DNA of 64,000 nucleotides from Achromobacter spanius (GTDB taxonomy: Bacteria; Pseudomonadota; Gammaproteobacteria; Burkholderiales; Burkholderiaceae_B), in assembly GCF_003994415.1 (NCBI RefSeq), contig NZ_CP034689.1:5518001-5582000 (forward strand), read 5' to 3'. Shown here one piece after another: positions 35,901-44,585 of the stretch. A model generated the notes under the pieces. That model did not search any database and was not told the DNA's origin. It saw only the letters and a program-made list of their open reading frames with translations. Numbering within the stretch: the stretch's first letter is position 1; each line of letters begins with the position of its first letter. Both the position numbers and the translations under genes were made by a program.

Positions 35901-38900
35901 CACAGCAACACCACCGGCGCGCAGACAAATTCGTACGCCATCTCGGCCACCGGTCTGACCTTCTCGATGAGCGATTCGACCGGCGTCAATGGGCTGACGA
36001 TCAACTCCGTCTCAAGCGCGAACGATCTGGCGCTGTCGATTGCTTCCGATCGCACGCTGAGCGTCCACAATGTCGCAACCGGCGCGGGCGGCTCCGTCAC
36101 CTTGAGCAGCAACAACATCTACGGCAACAGCAGCAGCGCCAGCAGCCCCAATATCACCACGGGCGAGCTGACGCTGAACGGCGGCTCGGTCACGGGCACC
36201 TACAACACCAACCAACCGCTGTATGTCAGCGTTGACAAGCTGTCTTCGAATCTTCGCGGCAGCCTGTGGCTATCGAATAACAAGACGCTGACGCTGGGCA
36301 ACAACAGCGCCCTCGGTTGGGCACGCGTCGACGTCACCAACGGATCCATCCTGCAAGGCGCGGGCAGCAACTTCATCACCCCCTCGCTGACGCTGACCGC
36401 CACGCAGTCCATCGGCGCCGGTGGCAACGCGATTCAAACGGACACCCGCCAACTGACCACGCAGACCGGCCACGACCTGTATCTGAACAATGCCTCGAAC
36501 CTGTTCAGCCTGAACGTCACCGCCAACCACGCGGACCAGGGCGTGAACAATATCGTCCAGGTAGCGGCCCAGGGCCTGACGTTCAACCTTACCGACACCG
36601 GCGCCTACAACCTGTTCGACCTGCGCGACACCACCGGCCTGAACTTCTCGTTCTCGGGTGACCGCACGCTGAACATCGGCAGCATCGACACCGGCCCCGC
36701 GCATACCGTCAGCCTGGCCGCCACTGGCGCCGGCAGCAACATCGTCAACCTGTCGCCCACGTCGCACGTCACGGGCGATTCGGTGAACTTGTTCGCCACG
36801 GGCCAGATCGGCACAGGCTCGACCGACAAGATCAGCACGACCACCAGCGACCTCTACCTGACGGCCGGCAGCCACGTCTTTGTGGGCAACGACCGCGACC
36901 TGTCCAGCTTGTCGCTGTACGCCACCGGCGTGTCGCCCGCCACCTATGACATCACGTCGGACCAACTGATATTCGACGTGGCACACAACGGCCGCCTGCA
37001 AGCCAACCTGGTCCGCGACAACACCGGACTGAACCTGACGTTGTCCAGCAACGTCGGCCAGGACATCGGTGTCCTTGATACGCAAACCACCGGCACCGTG
37101 CGCCTGTCCACCAACGGCAGCATCCTGGGCAGCGCCGACGACAGCCAGCGTATCACCGCCGCCCAGGTGTCGCTGACTGCCCAAGGCACGGGCGGCATCG
37201 GCGCCGAGGGCCGCGAAATCAACCTGTCCGCCCCGGTGCTGAACATCCAGAACACCGGCGACGTTTACATCGATTCCGACACGCACATTGATACGCTGTC
37301 GCTGTACTCGATGGGCAACGACGCGCGTTCCTACAGCATCAATTCACCGACCCGCGAAGGCGGCACCATCGCCTTCACCGCCACGGACGGCGGCAGTGGC
37401 AGCACGGCCGGCCTGGTGCTGGGCAACATCACGGATGCGGGCGGCCTGAACCTGAGCGTTACCAGCGACCGCAACATCACCGTCGGCACCATCAACGTCG
37501 GCTACGACAATGTTGCGCTGACCGCGCGCAACAGTTCACTGCTGGGCGATGGCGATGCCAACACCAAGATCGACGCCGCCGCGCTGACCCTGAACGCCAA
37601 CACCGCGATCGGCGCCGACGGCGCCGGCAACGCCATCGACACCCGCGTCAGCACGCTGACCGGCCGCGCCGCTGGCGGCGGCGCGTACATCACGGTGGAA
37701 GGCAATACCAGCCTGCCCAGCCTGACGTCGGTGGGCGCCAGCGCGGTCAGCAATACCGTCGGCGACATCGAGCTGGGCTCGGTCAACACCAACGGCAACG
37801 ACTTCACCGTCAACAACACCGGCGGCTCGATCCTCAGCGGCACAATCGCCAACGCCACCACGGTCAACTTGACGGCCAACGGCTCGATTGGCAACAAGAG
37901 CGCCATCCGCACCACGAATCTCAGCGGCGGCACGACGACCGTCAACCTCAGCGCCAAGCAGACGGCCACGGCGGACGGCAGCATCGCACTGACCGAAACC
38001 TACGGGCTGCGCGCCGCCTCGGTCAGCGGTGATGGCAACATCACGCTGACGGCCGATACCGCCAGCGCCGGCCGTGATCTGGTGGTGGGCACCATCAGCA
38101 CCAGCGGTGGCGCGGTCGCGTTGACGACCAGCCGCGGCAACATCGTCGGCGCGGACAACAGCAACCGCATCACCGGCAAGAGCGTCACCCTGACGGCCGA
38201 CTACGGCTCCGGACGCAGCATCGGCTCGAATGCGACCCGGCTCCATCTGGACACGCCGTCGCTGACGCTGAACACCCCGGGCAGCATCTATGTCGACAAC
38301 CTGGCCGACCTGACCGACCTGAGCATCAACCGAAGCAACGCAACGGGCAGTCAGAATGGCAGCGCTGGCGTCCTGGCCATCAGCGCCCAGAACCTGACGT
38401 TCAACGGCGTCGACAGCGGCAACAACACCGCGCTGACCACCGTTCGCGACAGCACCGGCCTGAACTTCACGTACAAGGCGATCGGCTCGATCACGCTCGA
38501 CGACATCAACGTAACGGCCAATGGCTCGGTCAACCTGTCGACCAATCCCTACTACTACACCGGCGGCTCCATCCAGGGCATGAGCGGCACGTCGAAGATC
38601 ACGGCGGGCGACCTGGCGCTGTCCACCGCGTCGGGCGACACCAGCAACGCGATCGGCTCGTCCAGCCGCGCCCTGAACACCCAGGTCAACAACATCTCGG
38701 CGACCGCCTCGGGCGGCATCTGGCTGAAGCAGGCGGGTTCGATCAACCTGGGCAACCTGCGCGCGGGCGAAGACCTGTCTGTCACCACCACCACCGGCGA
38801 CATCCTGGTTGGCACGGTCAGCTACGGCACCGACAAGACGCTGACCTTGAACGCCCAGAACGGCAGCATCCTGGACGGCGGCGGCGCGATCACGGGTTCG

Positions 38901-41900
38901 GGCAACGGCGCCATCACGCTGAGCGCGAAGAACGGCATCGGCACGAACGATGCGGCCATCAAGATCGCCGCGCCGAACAACCCCGTGTCCGCCACCGTGA
39001 CCGGCGACGGTTCCTTGTACCTGGACAGCACCACCAACCTGCTGGGCGGCCTGACGACCTCGGTCGCCAACGGCGAAACGCGCGTCACCTCGTCGGGCAA
39101 TCTTGTCCTGAACAGCATGACGTCCGCCACCGACGCCGCCGGCAACGGCATTTCGGTGAAGGCCTCGTCGGGCAACATCACCGTCAAGAACGTGCAGGCG
39201 GGCGCCACCCAAGGCCAGATCACGCTGGACGCCGAAAATGGCTACGTCTTGGCCGACGCGGCCGGCGCCACCATCAAGGCGTATGGCGTGGCGCTGAACG
39301 CGCGCTACGGCATTGGCGCCAACACCACAACTGGCCGCATCAACGCCACCGGCCAGCGCGTTGAAGCCACCACCACCGGCGCGATGTACCTGGCGGCGGA
39401 CAACAACGCCGTCTACTCCTACCTGTCGGGCAATACCATCGACATCGCGGCGGCCGGCAACCTGCAGATCGCCAATGCCATTGCCAACAACGGCAGCGGC
39501 ACGATCAGGATCGTGGGCAACGGCACGAACAGCCAACTGGTGGCCGGCAACATCGACGCGGGCACCGGCACGGTCAACATCGACTACAGCAAGGCCGGCA
39601 GCACCATCGTTGACGATCGCGAGGAATCCACGCGCATCATCGGCAATTCAGTCACGCTGAAGGCCGGTGCGGGCATCGGCGGCGCCGCAGGCTCAGCCGA
39701 CAACGTGCAGACGACCGCCGCCATCATCACGGCGGAAGTCACCGGCAACGGCTCGATCTTCCTGGACGACGACCGCGCGGCCGGCACGACGCTGAATTCC
39801 ATCATCACGCAGAACGGCGCCATCGGCATCACCACCGCTGGCCCCACGCTGGTGACCAGCGCCTACACCCGGACCAACTCGGCGGACAACGACATCGCCA
39901 TCGCCACGTCCCAGGGCAACCTGTTGATCAACACGATCAACGCCATGGATTCGGGCGACGTCACGCTGACCGCCGCCGGATCCATCCTGGGCGCGCTGGC
40001 GGGCAACCTGGTCTACGGCAACAGCCTGACGGCCACCGCCGGCGGCAGCATCGGCGCGGCCACCAATCTGGCCAACGGCACGGGCGGCATCGCCCTGCGC
40101 ACCAACCTGGCGTCGCTGGGCGACCTGACGACCGGCGCCGATGGCGCGGTGATCGTTCTGAACAACGTGGGCAGCCGTGCCCTGACGCTCAACGGCGACG
40201 TGACGCAGACGGGCGACAACAGCTCGGTGTACCTGCGTTCGTCCGGCGACCTGGACGCGCGTTCGGGCCTGTCCAATACGGCGGACAACCTGCTGCTGTC
40301 CTCGGCCGGCACGCTGACTGTTGCTGGCGCGGGCGTGCAGGCCAACAACACCATCACCCTGGCGGGCGGGCACGATGTGGTTGCCGCAAGCGCCACGCCG
40401 CGCGCCATCGTCGCCCGGGGCGATACGCTGAACTTCACGAGCGGCGCGGCAGGCGGCAATACGGTATTGACGACGGAAGTCGCCAACGCCAACGTCAGCC
40501 TCACCGGCACCACCGTGCCGGCCGACCTCACGTTGAACAACACCGGCGCGCTGACCGCCGCGCTGTCCACCGCCAACGGCAACATCACGGCCAACGCCAC
40601 CGGCACGCTGGATGTGTCGGCCACGGCCAGCGGCGGCAACCGCACTATCGACCTGAGCTCGCAGCACGGCGACGTGGCCTTCGGCCTCATCGATGCGGGC
40701 GCCGCGAACGGCAGCGTCATCCTGGCCGCCGCCGAAGGGTCGCTGCTGGGGTCGGGTATCAACATCACGACCAACAGCCTGGATCTGACCAGCATGACCG
40801 GCATTGGCGACGCCGGCGCCGCCTTCAACACGTCGGCGCGCTACCTCACGGCCAACGTCCTGGGCACGGGCGACATCCTCGTGGACGGCACCGGCGCCTT
40901 GACGCTGGGCCGCATCGCCACCGCGGATGGCCACATCCAGATTGCGTCGGTCGATGACCTGATCAGCTCCGTCGGGCTCTCCGCCGGCAATCATGGCGAC
41001 ATCTTCCTGGGTTCGGTCTTGGGCAACGTCGGCGTCAACCACGCCATCGCCAGCAACGAGGCCAACAACCTTGCGGTGATCGGCGCGCAGATCGGCCTGA
41101 CGGCCGTCAACACGGCTGGGTCCCAGAGCTACGACGGCGACGTCACGCTGAACGGCGACCTGACCGGCACGTCCATCGACATCACCGGCAACGCCACGCT
41201 GGCTGGCGGCACGCGCACGCTGACCGCCTCTGGCGCGGACGGCATCGTCGCCGTCGGGGGCCTGCTGCAAGGCGGCGGCCAGCAAGCCGTAATCGTCGCC
41301 AATGACGGCGACGTGATACTGGGCGGCAACGCCAGCAACCTGGCCAGCCTGAACATCGACGGCGCCCACATCGACCTGCAAGGCGTCAGCACCACCGGCG
41401 CCCAGCAGTACAACGGCGACACCACGCTGCGTGGTCAGTACACGACGGCCAACGGCGCCTTCGGCGTCGATGGCGCCACGGTGCTGGGCAGCGGCGTCAA
41501 CGTGGCCACCGGCGACGGCGCGGTCACGTTCACGGGCGAGGTCTCGGGCGCCAACGCGCTGACCGTCACCACCACCGGCACCACCACCTACGGTGGCGCC
41601 ATCAACACGGCGTCGCTGAACCAGGCTGGCACGGGCATCACCGCCCTGAATGGCGGCAGCGTCACCACGACCGGTGCGCAGCACTACGCCGGCCGCGTGG
41701 TGCTGGGCGACGATGCGGCGCTGAGCGGCAGCACCATCACCCTGGCCGACGGCGCGGATGGCGCCCACGCGCTGGAGATCGATGGCGCTGCATCGCTTGC
41801 GGGCGCCATCGGCGCCAACACCAAGCTGGCCAGCCTGACCGTGACCGGCCCCGCCACGCTGACCACCAGCAGCATCGCCACCACCGGCAATCAGCACTAT

Positions 41901-44576
41901 CAGGACGCCGTCACGCTGGGCAGCGACCAGTCGCTGTCCACCACTACCGGCAGCGTCACGTTCGACGACGCGCTGATCGGCGCCCGCAACCTTGTCATTG
42001 ACTCGACGGCAGGCGGCGACATCAGCTTTAACGCCGTGGGCAGCGCCGGGCAGCGCCTGGGCAACCTCACCGCCAACACCGCCGGCGCCACCACCTTCAA
42101 TGGCGCGGTGTACGCCGCGTCGGCGCAGACGGATGCCCCGGGTACGGTAGCCATCAACGGCGGCCTGGTCGACACGACAGGCACGCAGACCTTCCGCGAA
42201 CTGGTTACGCTGGGCGCGGACACCGTATTGAAGGGCAGCACCGTCAATCTCTTGGGCGGCGGCGACGGCGAACACGGCCTGACGATCGACGGCGAGACCG
42301 TGCTGAAGGGCGCGTTCGGTGCGCAAGACGCGCTGGCCAGCCTGACGATCAATGGCACGTCCAGCCTGGACGGCAGCATCGGCACCACGGGCGACCAGTC
42401 GTACCACGGCACGGTCACCCTGGACGGCGACGCCGCGCTTGCCACGCAGGGCGGCAACATCACGTTCAACGACAAGGTCGCCAGCAGCCACGGCGACGGC
42501 CACGACCTGTCGTTGGCCGCCAGCGCGGGCAACGTCACCTTCACGGACACCGTTGGCGACAACGCGGGTGGCCGCCTGGGCGACATCACCATCGCCAGCA
42601 ACGGCGCCACCACGCTGACCGACGTGGTCTACGCGGCATCGATTGCGTCGGACGTCGGCGGCACGATCGCCATCAACGGCGGCCTGGTCGACACCACCGG
42701 CACGCAGTCCTACGGCGAACGGGCCATCTTCAGCGGCGACACCGTATTGAAGGGCAGCAGCGTCGGCCTCTTGGGCGGCGGTGATGGCGCACACGACCTG
42801 ACGATTGACGGCGACGCCGTGTTGAAGGGCCCGCTCGGTGCGCAGAACGCGCTGGCCAGCCTGACGGTGAACGGCAAGTCCACGCTGGGCGCGGGCAGCA
42901 TCGCCACCACGGGCGACCAGTCGTACAGCGGCGCGGTCACGCTGGGCGGCAAGGTCGCGGTGGCCAGCCGCGACGGCGACATCCGCTTCAATGACGCGCT
43001 TGACGGCGGCTACGACATGACCGTATCCGCGGGCAAGGGGAACGTCAACTTCACCGCCCCGATCGGGCAAGGTTCGCGTCTGGGCAACCTGACGGTGGCC
43101 GCCGCGGGCGACATCGTCCTGGACGGTCCGGTCCGCACCGCCTCGCTGCAAACCAGCGGCAATGGCGATGTGCTGATCAACGGCGGTTCGGTCAACACCA
43201 CGGGCGCGCAGCAATATGGCCAGCACGTGATCCTTTCTGGCGTGGACACCACCCTGACCGGCACCAACGTGCAGCTCAAGGCTGGCGTGGACGGCACCGA
43301 GTCGGGCCAGCAAGGCCTGATCATCGCCGGCAACGCCAACATCCAGGGCGACGTCGGCGCCACCACGCCCCTGCGCGGCCTGGCCGTGCAAGGCAGCACC
43401 ACGATGGGTCCGGGCAAGGTCGTCACCATCGGCGACCAGGTCTACACCGGCGCCGTCACGTTGACGGGCGACCGCGACCTGACCAGCAACACCGGTTCGG
43501 TCGTGCTGGGCAGCACGCTGGACGGCGGCAATGGCAACAACCTGGCCATCGATGCCGCCAAGAACGTGCAGGTGGCGGGCAACGCGACCGGCCTGGGGTC
43601 GCTGACCTTGCGCGCCGTGGACACCATCGTGTTCAACGGTGACGTCAGCGCCTACCGCGTGCAACAGTTGGAAGCCCAGTCCGCCAGCTACAACGGCAAC
43701 GTGCGCGCCTCGGGGCCGGACGGCATCGACATCGCGGGCGGCACGGTGTCGTTCGGCAAGAACGTCACCGCCGACACGGGTTCGATCCATATCGCCAACA
43801 CCGACCCGACCGGCACGACGACGTTCGGCGCCGGCTCGACGGTGAAGGCCGCCACCGGCTTCACCCAGACCGGTGGCGCCGGCCTGACGCTGCCCGCGCA
43901 ACTGCTGGTGACCCAAGGCCCCATCAACCTGGGCGCACCCGCCAAGTTGCAAGGCGCGAACGCCACCATCAGCACCAACGGTGACATCACCGCTGTCGGC
44001 CTGGTTGGCCCGCAAACGGCGTTGACGCTGGCGGCCGGCCCGCTGGGCGCGCTGCGCATCGGCCTGAACGACGCCAACCCGAACCACAAGCTGAACGTGG
44101 CCTCGCTGACCGTTCCCACCGCAGGCTCGGCCGACGTCTGGGGCACGATCGGGGGCAGGTCGGACGCCGTTGCCGCCACTTCCATCAAGAGCTCGTTGGT
44201 GGGCGCACCGTACTACCTGAACGGCGTCACGTGGGGCCCGACGGGCATCATCGACCGCCTGTCCTCCATCACCTTGCCGCAGCCCATCATCCCGACCACG
44301 CCTACCGCCGATTCTTTGTTCCGTGGTACGGTCCCGTCTGATGGTTTCGGCCCGGATGCGCTGGGTGCGTACACCGATCCGCAGGTACTGAAGGTGGCCA
44401 ACGCCAGCTTCAACTGGCAACTGCCGTCGGGCGACAACGCCGTGCTGACCACGCCGACCGGCAACAACTCGGCCCTGCAAATCCCGGGCGGCAACTCGCA
44501 ACAACCCGTCGCCGAAGGCAATCAGCCTTCCGACGACGAGCGTCGCAACCGCGACGCGCAATCCCGCACTCTTTGA
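29916..44576 (+). CDS. giant two-partner secretion exoprotein (filamentous haemagglutinin-like TpsA)
   Basis: A 4,886-residue secreted beta-helical protein. An extended signal region (1-43, cut near GAHAN) is followed by the TPS haemagglutination-activity domain (about 45-170) with NPNG at residues 126-129. Residues about 640-2,900 hold roughly ten copies of an 85-residue module, each containing a D-x-L-x-L, H-A, L-x-F-x-L-x-D, L-N-F-x-F-x-G-D-R pattern. Residues about 3,730-4,560 hold ten TxGxQxYxGxVTL motifs with a higher-order period near 170 residues. I saw no cysteine in the whole protein. The C-terminus (about 4,800-4,886) is Pro/Asn/Gln-rich and shows no toxin domain. Likely a surface fibre for adhesion or biofilm. 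Confidence 0.93.
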   Translation: MNRNSRSLASSARRPRMKKDAALPALSTLAVLIGSLASSGAHANPTGGNVVGGAATIVDRGNGTLDINQSSGKAIINWKDFSIGANETVNFRQPGGKSVTLNRVVGNDPSAIFGRLNANGTVMLVNPNGVVFGKGARIDVGGLVATTANISDKDFLAGNYKFNQASSKANAMIVNEGTISIKDSGLAALVAPSVRNSGVIQAKLGRVALAGAKTVTVDFQGDGLLSFDATSTVNELPKDANGKPVSVLVTNSGVIRADGGTVLLTARAVKGVIDNVVNTDGIISAQSVGMQNGKIVLAGGDAGTVKIAGQVDATGASAGQQGGKVVVTGEHVDVARGATIDVSGAAGGGEIALGSLGVAPDNGSAAFSGKSSTVKVAAGATLKADALVKGNGGNVTMWSNDATAFAGNLSARGGEQGGDGGFAEVSSKKNIGLTGSVDMRAPKGKTGLLLIDPTDLRIVDSGNGSGALDGSAGDGTVNGGDANAANNTVSRGLLESLAGTTNIKLEATGQITIADMAAINLQTTSGNSFTLRSTQTGGIRFENSNTEISTQGGAITLEALGVGSTLDNIGKLNSRGGAITLNATGDINLANVIDAGSGAALVRTSAGSIRNVGGANQVVAGNTVTLDASGGSIGEAGNAVNTQTTRLALATGGNLAVANRSVLSTLDITSRHAQSGVNNTYALTSSGLTFSLTDNGSYQLNTVDQAGLNFSFTGDRTINAGSIALGTGALALTSTAGDIRARDSLSNITAGSIALKATGSTGNNGAIGSSGLALNTQTGTLTAASGSGGVYVNNTGNLALRAIDTTGALSVWTGGQLTLGAIKAGASSSLTSGASSILDDGDDATSIATNALTLSAQNGAIGAASRVLKTNANSVSATSGAGGVYLDSTSNSLTITQAQANNAAIVINGAGSVSANNVSSSGGAVNLTGNSIFAGEINAGSGNVTLTARAGSITGSSASLITGNLVTLLAPASNSNYTVGTAGTYLRTAAGELRATGGSIYLNQAQGSVLLDDLKANNGISVIGVADLTANKLDAGTGTLWLNAQGGSILRANANSELLGNSINLQAQRHIGTASDHIKTATTNLTLGSGGDIYIDNPGKTLTYLAVSNSHADPLRKNILLVSAPYLAFDVNDDLGNAYELKQVYSSLLNQFIFSGDQTLKLGNIRAGSSVALTSTQGSILDDGIADTRVTANSVTLSANQDIGSATNAVSVNAPHLSLSTRGNLYATDIADLYTLTVTARHKAEDDRYVLDVRAPSLLFNITDDIGGHTIHEVRDSNWVNFNFTGDRDITVGSIDTGYNGSISLNTTGAILDDGDKSTQLLANSVYLYAGRAIGATGTGYLDILTSNLSGTANNGGFYAQLPKPTGASNTTGVISLGNITATDAVQIDARQGDLLLTGTVRSWNDDVTLNAANGSILGNGAGSVYAGGSDIFLTATGAIGGLYSGNVSYVGVGGAGLVNVQANAGGDLYLNGGNSNIKLTSLTAGGQLGYMQFSGNTTVGSVQANGPASLANSSGSILDDGDAATKIQASSIALSAGGVLGAAGAALTLQAPDVSLTSGGDIIANNLSGLTRLAVTRNGSAYGSYAITAPNLSAFTLTDDANGIHLKDIASSSDLDFAFSANGKHLLVGNVDAGAAGKVSLVSAGNIANDDLDHPGAIRAATVSLTAGSSGSIGSSATGGTLALNGTSALSLKGNDFYVDSDTVLQSLAINSLRAAGGASTIAIGGGAGQTIRITDDGTTQYLEQITGGLTDFSFTGRKNIQVGAITASDFVSLTTAGGGVNSSITSDAGTGRITAGTVKLSATGSDNYTARDANTGAIGSSGRALRTATSTLAIANNGDIFLNNGGQALDSLDLNLTRRDAASTTVPDTNAYSFSGLGAQSLSISGGTTLSIAASMSNAALAISADSAIATNTINMGTSGSVSLTSRYANSLLSPTISRSSGTITGNSVTLNALGANGSVSASTSANHLSIGSAGNVAVSNSKQLSSLSLTANHSNTTGAQTNSYAISATGLTFSMSDSTGVNGLTINSVSSANDLALSIASDRTLSVHNVATGAGGSVTLSSNNIYGNSSSASSPNITTGELTLNGGSVTGTYNTNQPLYVSVDKLSSNLRGSLWLSNNKTLTLGNNSALGWARVDVTNGSILQGAGSNFITPSLTLTATQSIGAGGNAIQTDTRQLTTQTGHDLYLNNASNLFSLNVTANHADQGVNNIVQVAAQGLTFNLTDTGAYNLFDLRDTTGLNFSFSGDRTLNIGSIDTGPAHTVSLAATGAGSNIVNLSPTSHVTGDSVNLFATGQIGTGSTDKISTTTSDLYLTAGSHVFVGNDRDLSSLSLYATGVSPATYDITSDQLIFDVAHNGRLQANLVRDNTGLNLTLSSNVGQDIGVLDTQTTGTVRLSTNGSILGSADDSQRITAAQVSLTAQGTGGIGAEGREINLSAPVLNIQNTGDVYIDSDTHIDTLSLYSMGNDARSYSINSPTREGGTIAFTATDGGSGSTAGLVLGNITDAGGLNLSVTSDRNITVGTINVGYDNVALTARNSSLLGDGDANTKIDAAALTLNANTAIGADGAGNAIDTRVSTLTGRAAGGGAYITVEGNTSLPSLTSVGASAVSNTVGDIELGSVNTNGNDFTVNNTGGSILSGTIANATTVNLTANGSIGNKSAIRTTNLSGGTTTVNLSAKQTATADGSIALTETYGLRAASVSGDGNITLTADTASAGRDLVVGTISTSGGAVALTTSRGNIVGADNSNRITGKSVTLTADYGSGRSIGSNATRLHLDTPSLTLNTPGSIYVDNLADLTDLSINRSNATGSQNGSAGVLAISAQNLTFNGVDSGNNTALTTVRDSTGLNFTYKAIGSITLDDINVTANGSVNLSTNPYYYTGGSIQGMSGTSKITAGDLALSTASGDTSNAIGSSSRALNTQVNNISATASGGIWLKQAGSINLGNLRAGEDLSVTTTTGDILVGTVSYGTDKTLTLNAQNGSILDGGGAITGSGNGAITLSAKNGIGTNDAAIKIAAPNNPVSATVTGDGSLYLDSTTNLLGGLTTSVANGETRVTSSGNLVLNSMTSATDAAGNGISVKASSGNITVKNVQAGATQGQITLDAENGYVLADAAGATIKAYGVALNARYGIGANTTTGRINATGQRVEATTTGAMYLAADNNAVYSYLSGNTIDIAAAGNLQIANAIANNGSGTIRIVGNGTNSQLVAGNIDAGTGTVNIDYSKAGSTIVDDREESTRIIGNSVTLKAGAGIGGAAGSADNVQTTAAIITAEVTGNGSIFLDDDRAAGTTLNSIITQNGAIGITTAGPTLVTSAYTRTNSADNDIAIATSQGNLLINTINAMDSGDVTLTAAGSILGALAGNLVYGNSLTATAGGSIGAATNLANGTGGIALRTNLASLGDLTTGADGAVIVLNNVGSRALTLNGDVTQTGDNSSVYLRSSGDLDARSGLSNTADNLLLSSAGTLTVAGAGVQANNTITLAGGHDVVAASATPRAIVARGDTLNFTSGAAGGNTVLTTEVANANVSLTGTTVPADLTLNNTGALTAALSTANGNITANATGTLDVSATASGGNRTIDLSSQHGDVAFGLIDAGAANGSVILAAAEGSLLGSGINITTNSLDLTSMTGIGDAGAAFNTSARYLTANVLGTGDILVDGTGALTLGRIATADGHIQIASVDDLISSVGLSAGNHGDIFLGSVLGNVGVNHAIASNEANNLAVIGAQIGLTAVNTAGSQSYDGDVTLNGDLTGTSIDITGNATLAGGTRTLTASGADGIVAVGGLLQGGGQQAVIVANDGDVILGGNASNLASLNIDGAHIDLQGVSTTGAQQYNGDTTLRGQYTTANGAFGVDGATVLGSGVNVATGDGAVTFTGEVSGANALTVTTTGTTTYGGAINTASLNQAGTGITALNGGSVTTTGAQHYAGRVVLGDDAALSGSTITLADGADGAHALEIDGAASLAGAIGANTKLASLTVTGPATLTTSSIATTGNQHYQDAVTLGSDQSLSTTTGSVTFDDALIGARNLVIDSTAGGDISFNAVGSAGQRLGNLTANTAGATTFNGAVYAASAQTDAPGTVAINGGLVDTTGTQTFRELVTLGADTVLKGSTVNLLGGGDGEHGLTIDGETVLKGAFGAQDALASLTINGTSSLDGSIGTTGDQSYHGTVTLDGDAALATQGGNITFNDKVASSHGDGHDLSLAASAGNVTFTDTVGDNAGGRLGDITIASNGATTLTDVVYAASIASDVGGTIAINGGLVDTTGTQSYGERAIFSGDTVLKGSSVGLLGGGDGAHDLTIDGDAVLKGPLGAQNALASLTVNGKSTLGAGSIATTGDQSYSGAVTLGGKVAVASRDGDIRFNDALDGGYDMTVSAGKGNVNFTAPIGQGSRLGNLTVAAAGDIVLDGPVRTASLQTSGNGDVLINGGSVNTTGAQQYGQHVILSGVDTTLTGTNVQLKAGVDGTESGQQGLIIAGNANIQGDVGATTPLRGLAVQGSTTMGPGKVVTIGDQVYTGAVTLTGDRDLTSNTGSVVLGSTLDGGNGNNLAIDAAKNVQVAGNATGLGSLTLRAVDTIVFNGDVSAYRVQQLEAQSASYNGNVRASGPDGIDIAGGTVSFGKNVTADTGSIHIANTDPTGTTTFGAGSTVKAATGFTQTGGAGLTLPAQLLVTQGPINLGAPAKLQGANATISTNGDITAVGLVGPQTALTLAAGPLGALRIGLNDANPNHKLNVASLTVPTAGSADVWGTIGGRSDAVAATSIKSSLVGAPYYLNGVTWGPTGIIDRLSSITLPQPIIPTTPTADSLFRGTVPSDGFGPDALGAYTDPQVLKVANASFNWQLPSGDNAVLTTPTGNNSALQIPGGNSQQPVAEGNQPSDDERRNRDAQSRTL
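31890..38540 (+). repeat. about ten copies of an 85-residue module inside the exoprotein
   Basis: Diverged copies begin at about 31,890, 33,180, 33,580, 34,600, 35,000, 35,840, 36,470, 36,870, 37,260 and 38,280. Each reads roughly: short beta strand ending YxDN or VxN, L-x-x-L-x-V/I, an H-A or similar turn, Y-x-L/I-x-A/S, L-x-F-x-L-T-D, V-x-D-x-x-G-L-N-F-x-F-x-G-D-R-x-I-x-V-G-x-I-D-x-G. They are often followed by S-I-L-D-D-G-D. The copies are divergent in DNA, so they are old or strongly diversified rather than recent tandem expansions. Boundaries are approximate. Confidence 0.7.
41649..43690 (+). repeat. four tandem units of about 510 bases inside the exoprotein
   Basis: The phrase N-G-G-x-V-x-T-T-G-x-Q recurs at 41649, 42156, 42675 and 43179, giving periods of 507, 519 and 504 bases (169, 173 and 168 residues). 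Within each unit a second, half-period copy of T-x-G-x-Q-x-Y occurs (41883, 42384, 42906, 43425). Units two and three are the most alike: both contain LLGGGDG, DTVLKGS and GAQ-ALASLT. This is a recent tandem duplication compared with the rest of the protein. Confidence 0.8.
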
Positions 44577-44585
44577 TTCGACACC

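Noticed and set aside
41649..43690. CRISPR-like array
   Set aside because: The repeats are coding, about 510 bases long, in frame with the exoprotein, and there are no cas genes.
29916..44576. Contact-dependent inhibition (CdiA-like) protein
   Set aside because: No C-terminal toxin region, no boundary motif and no small immunity gene downstream.
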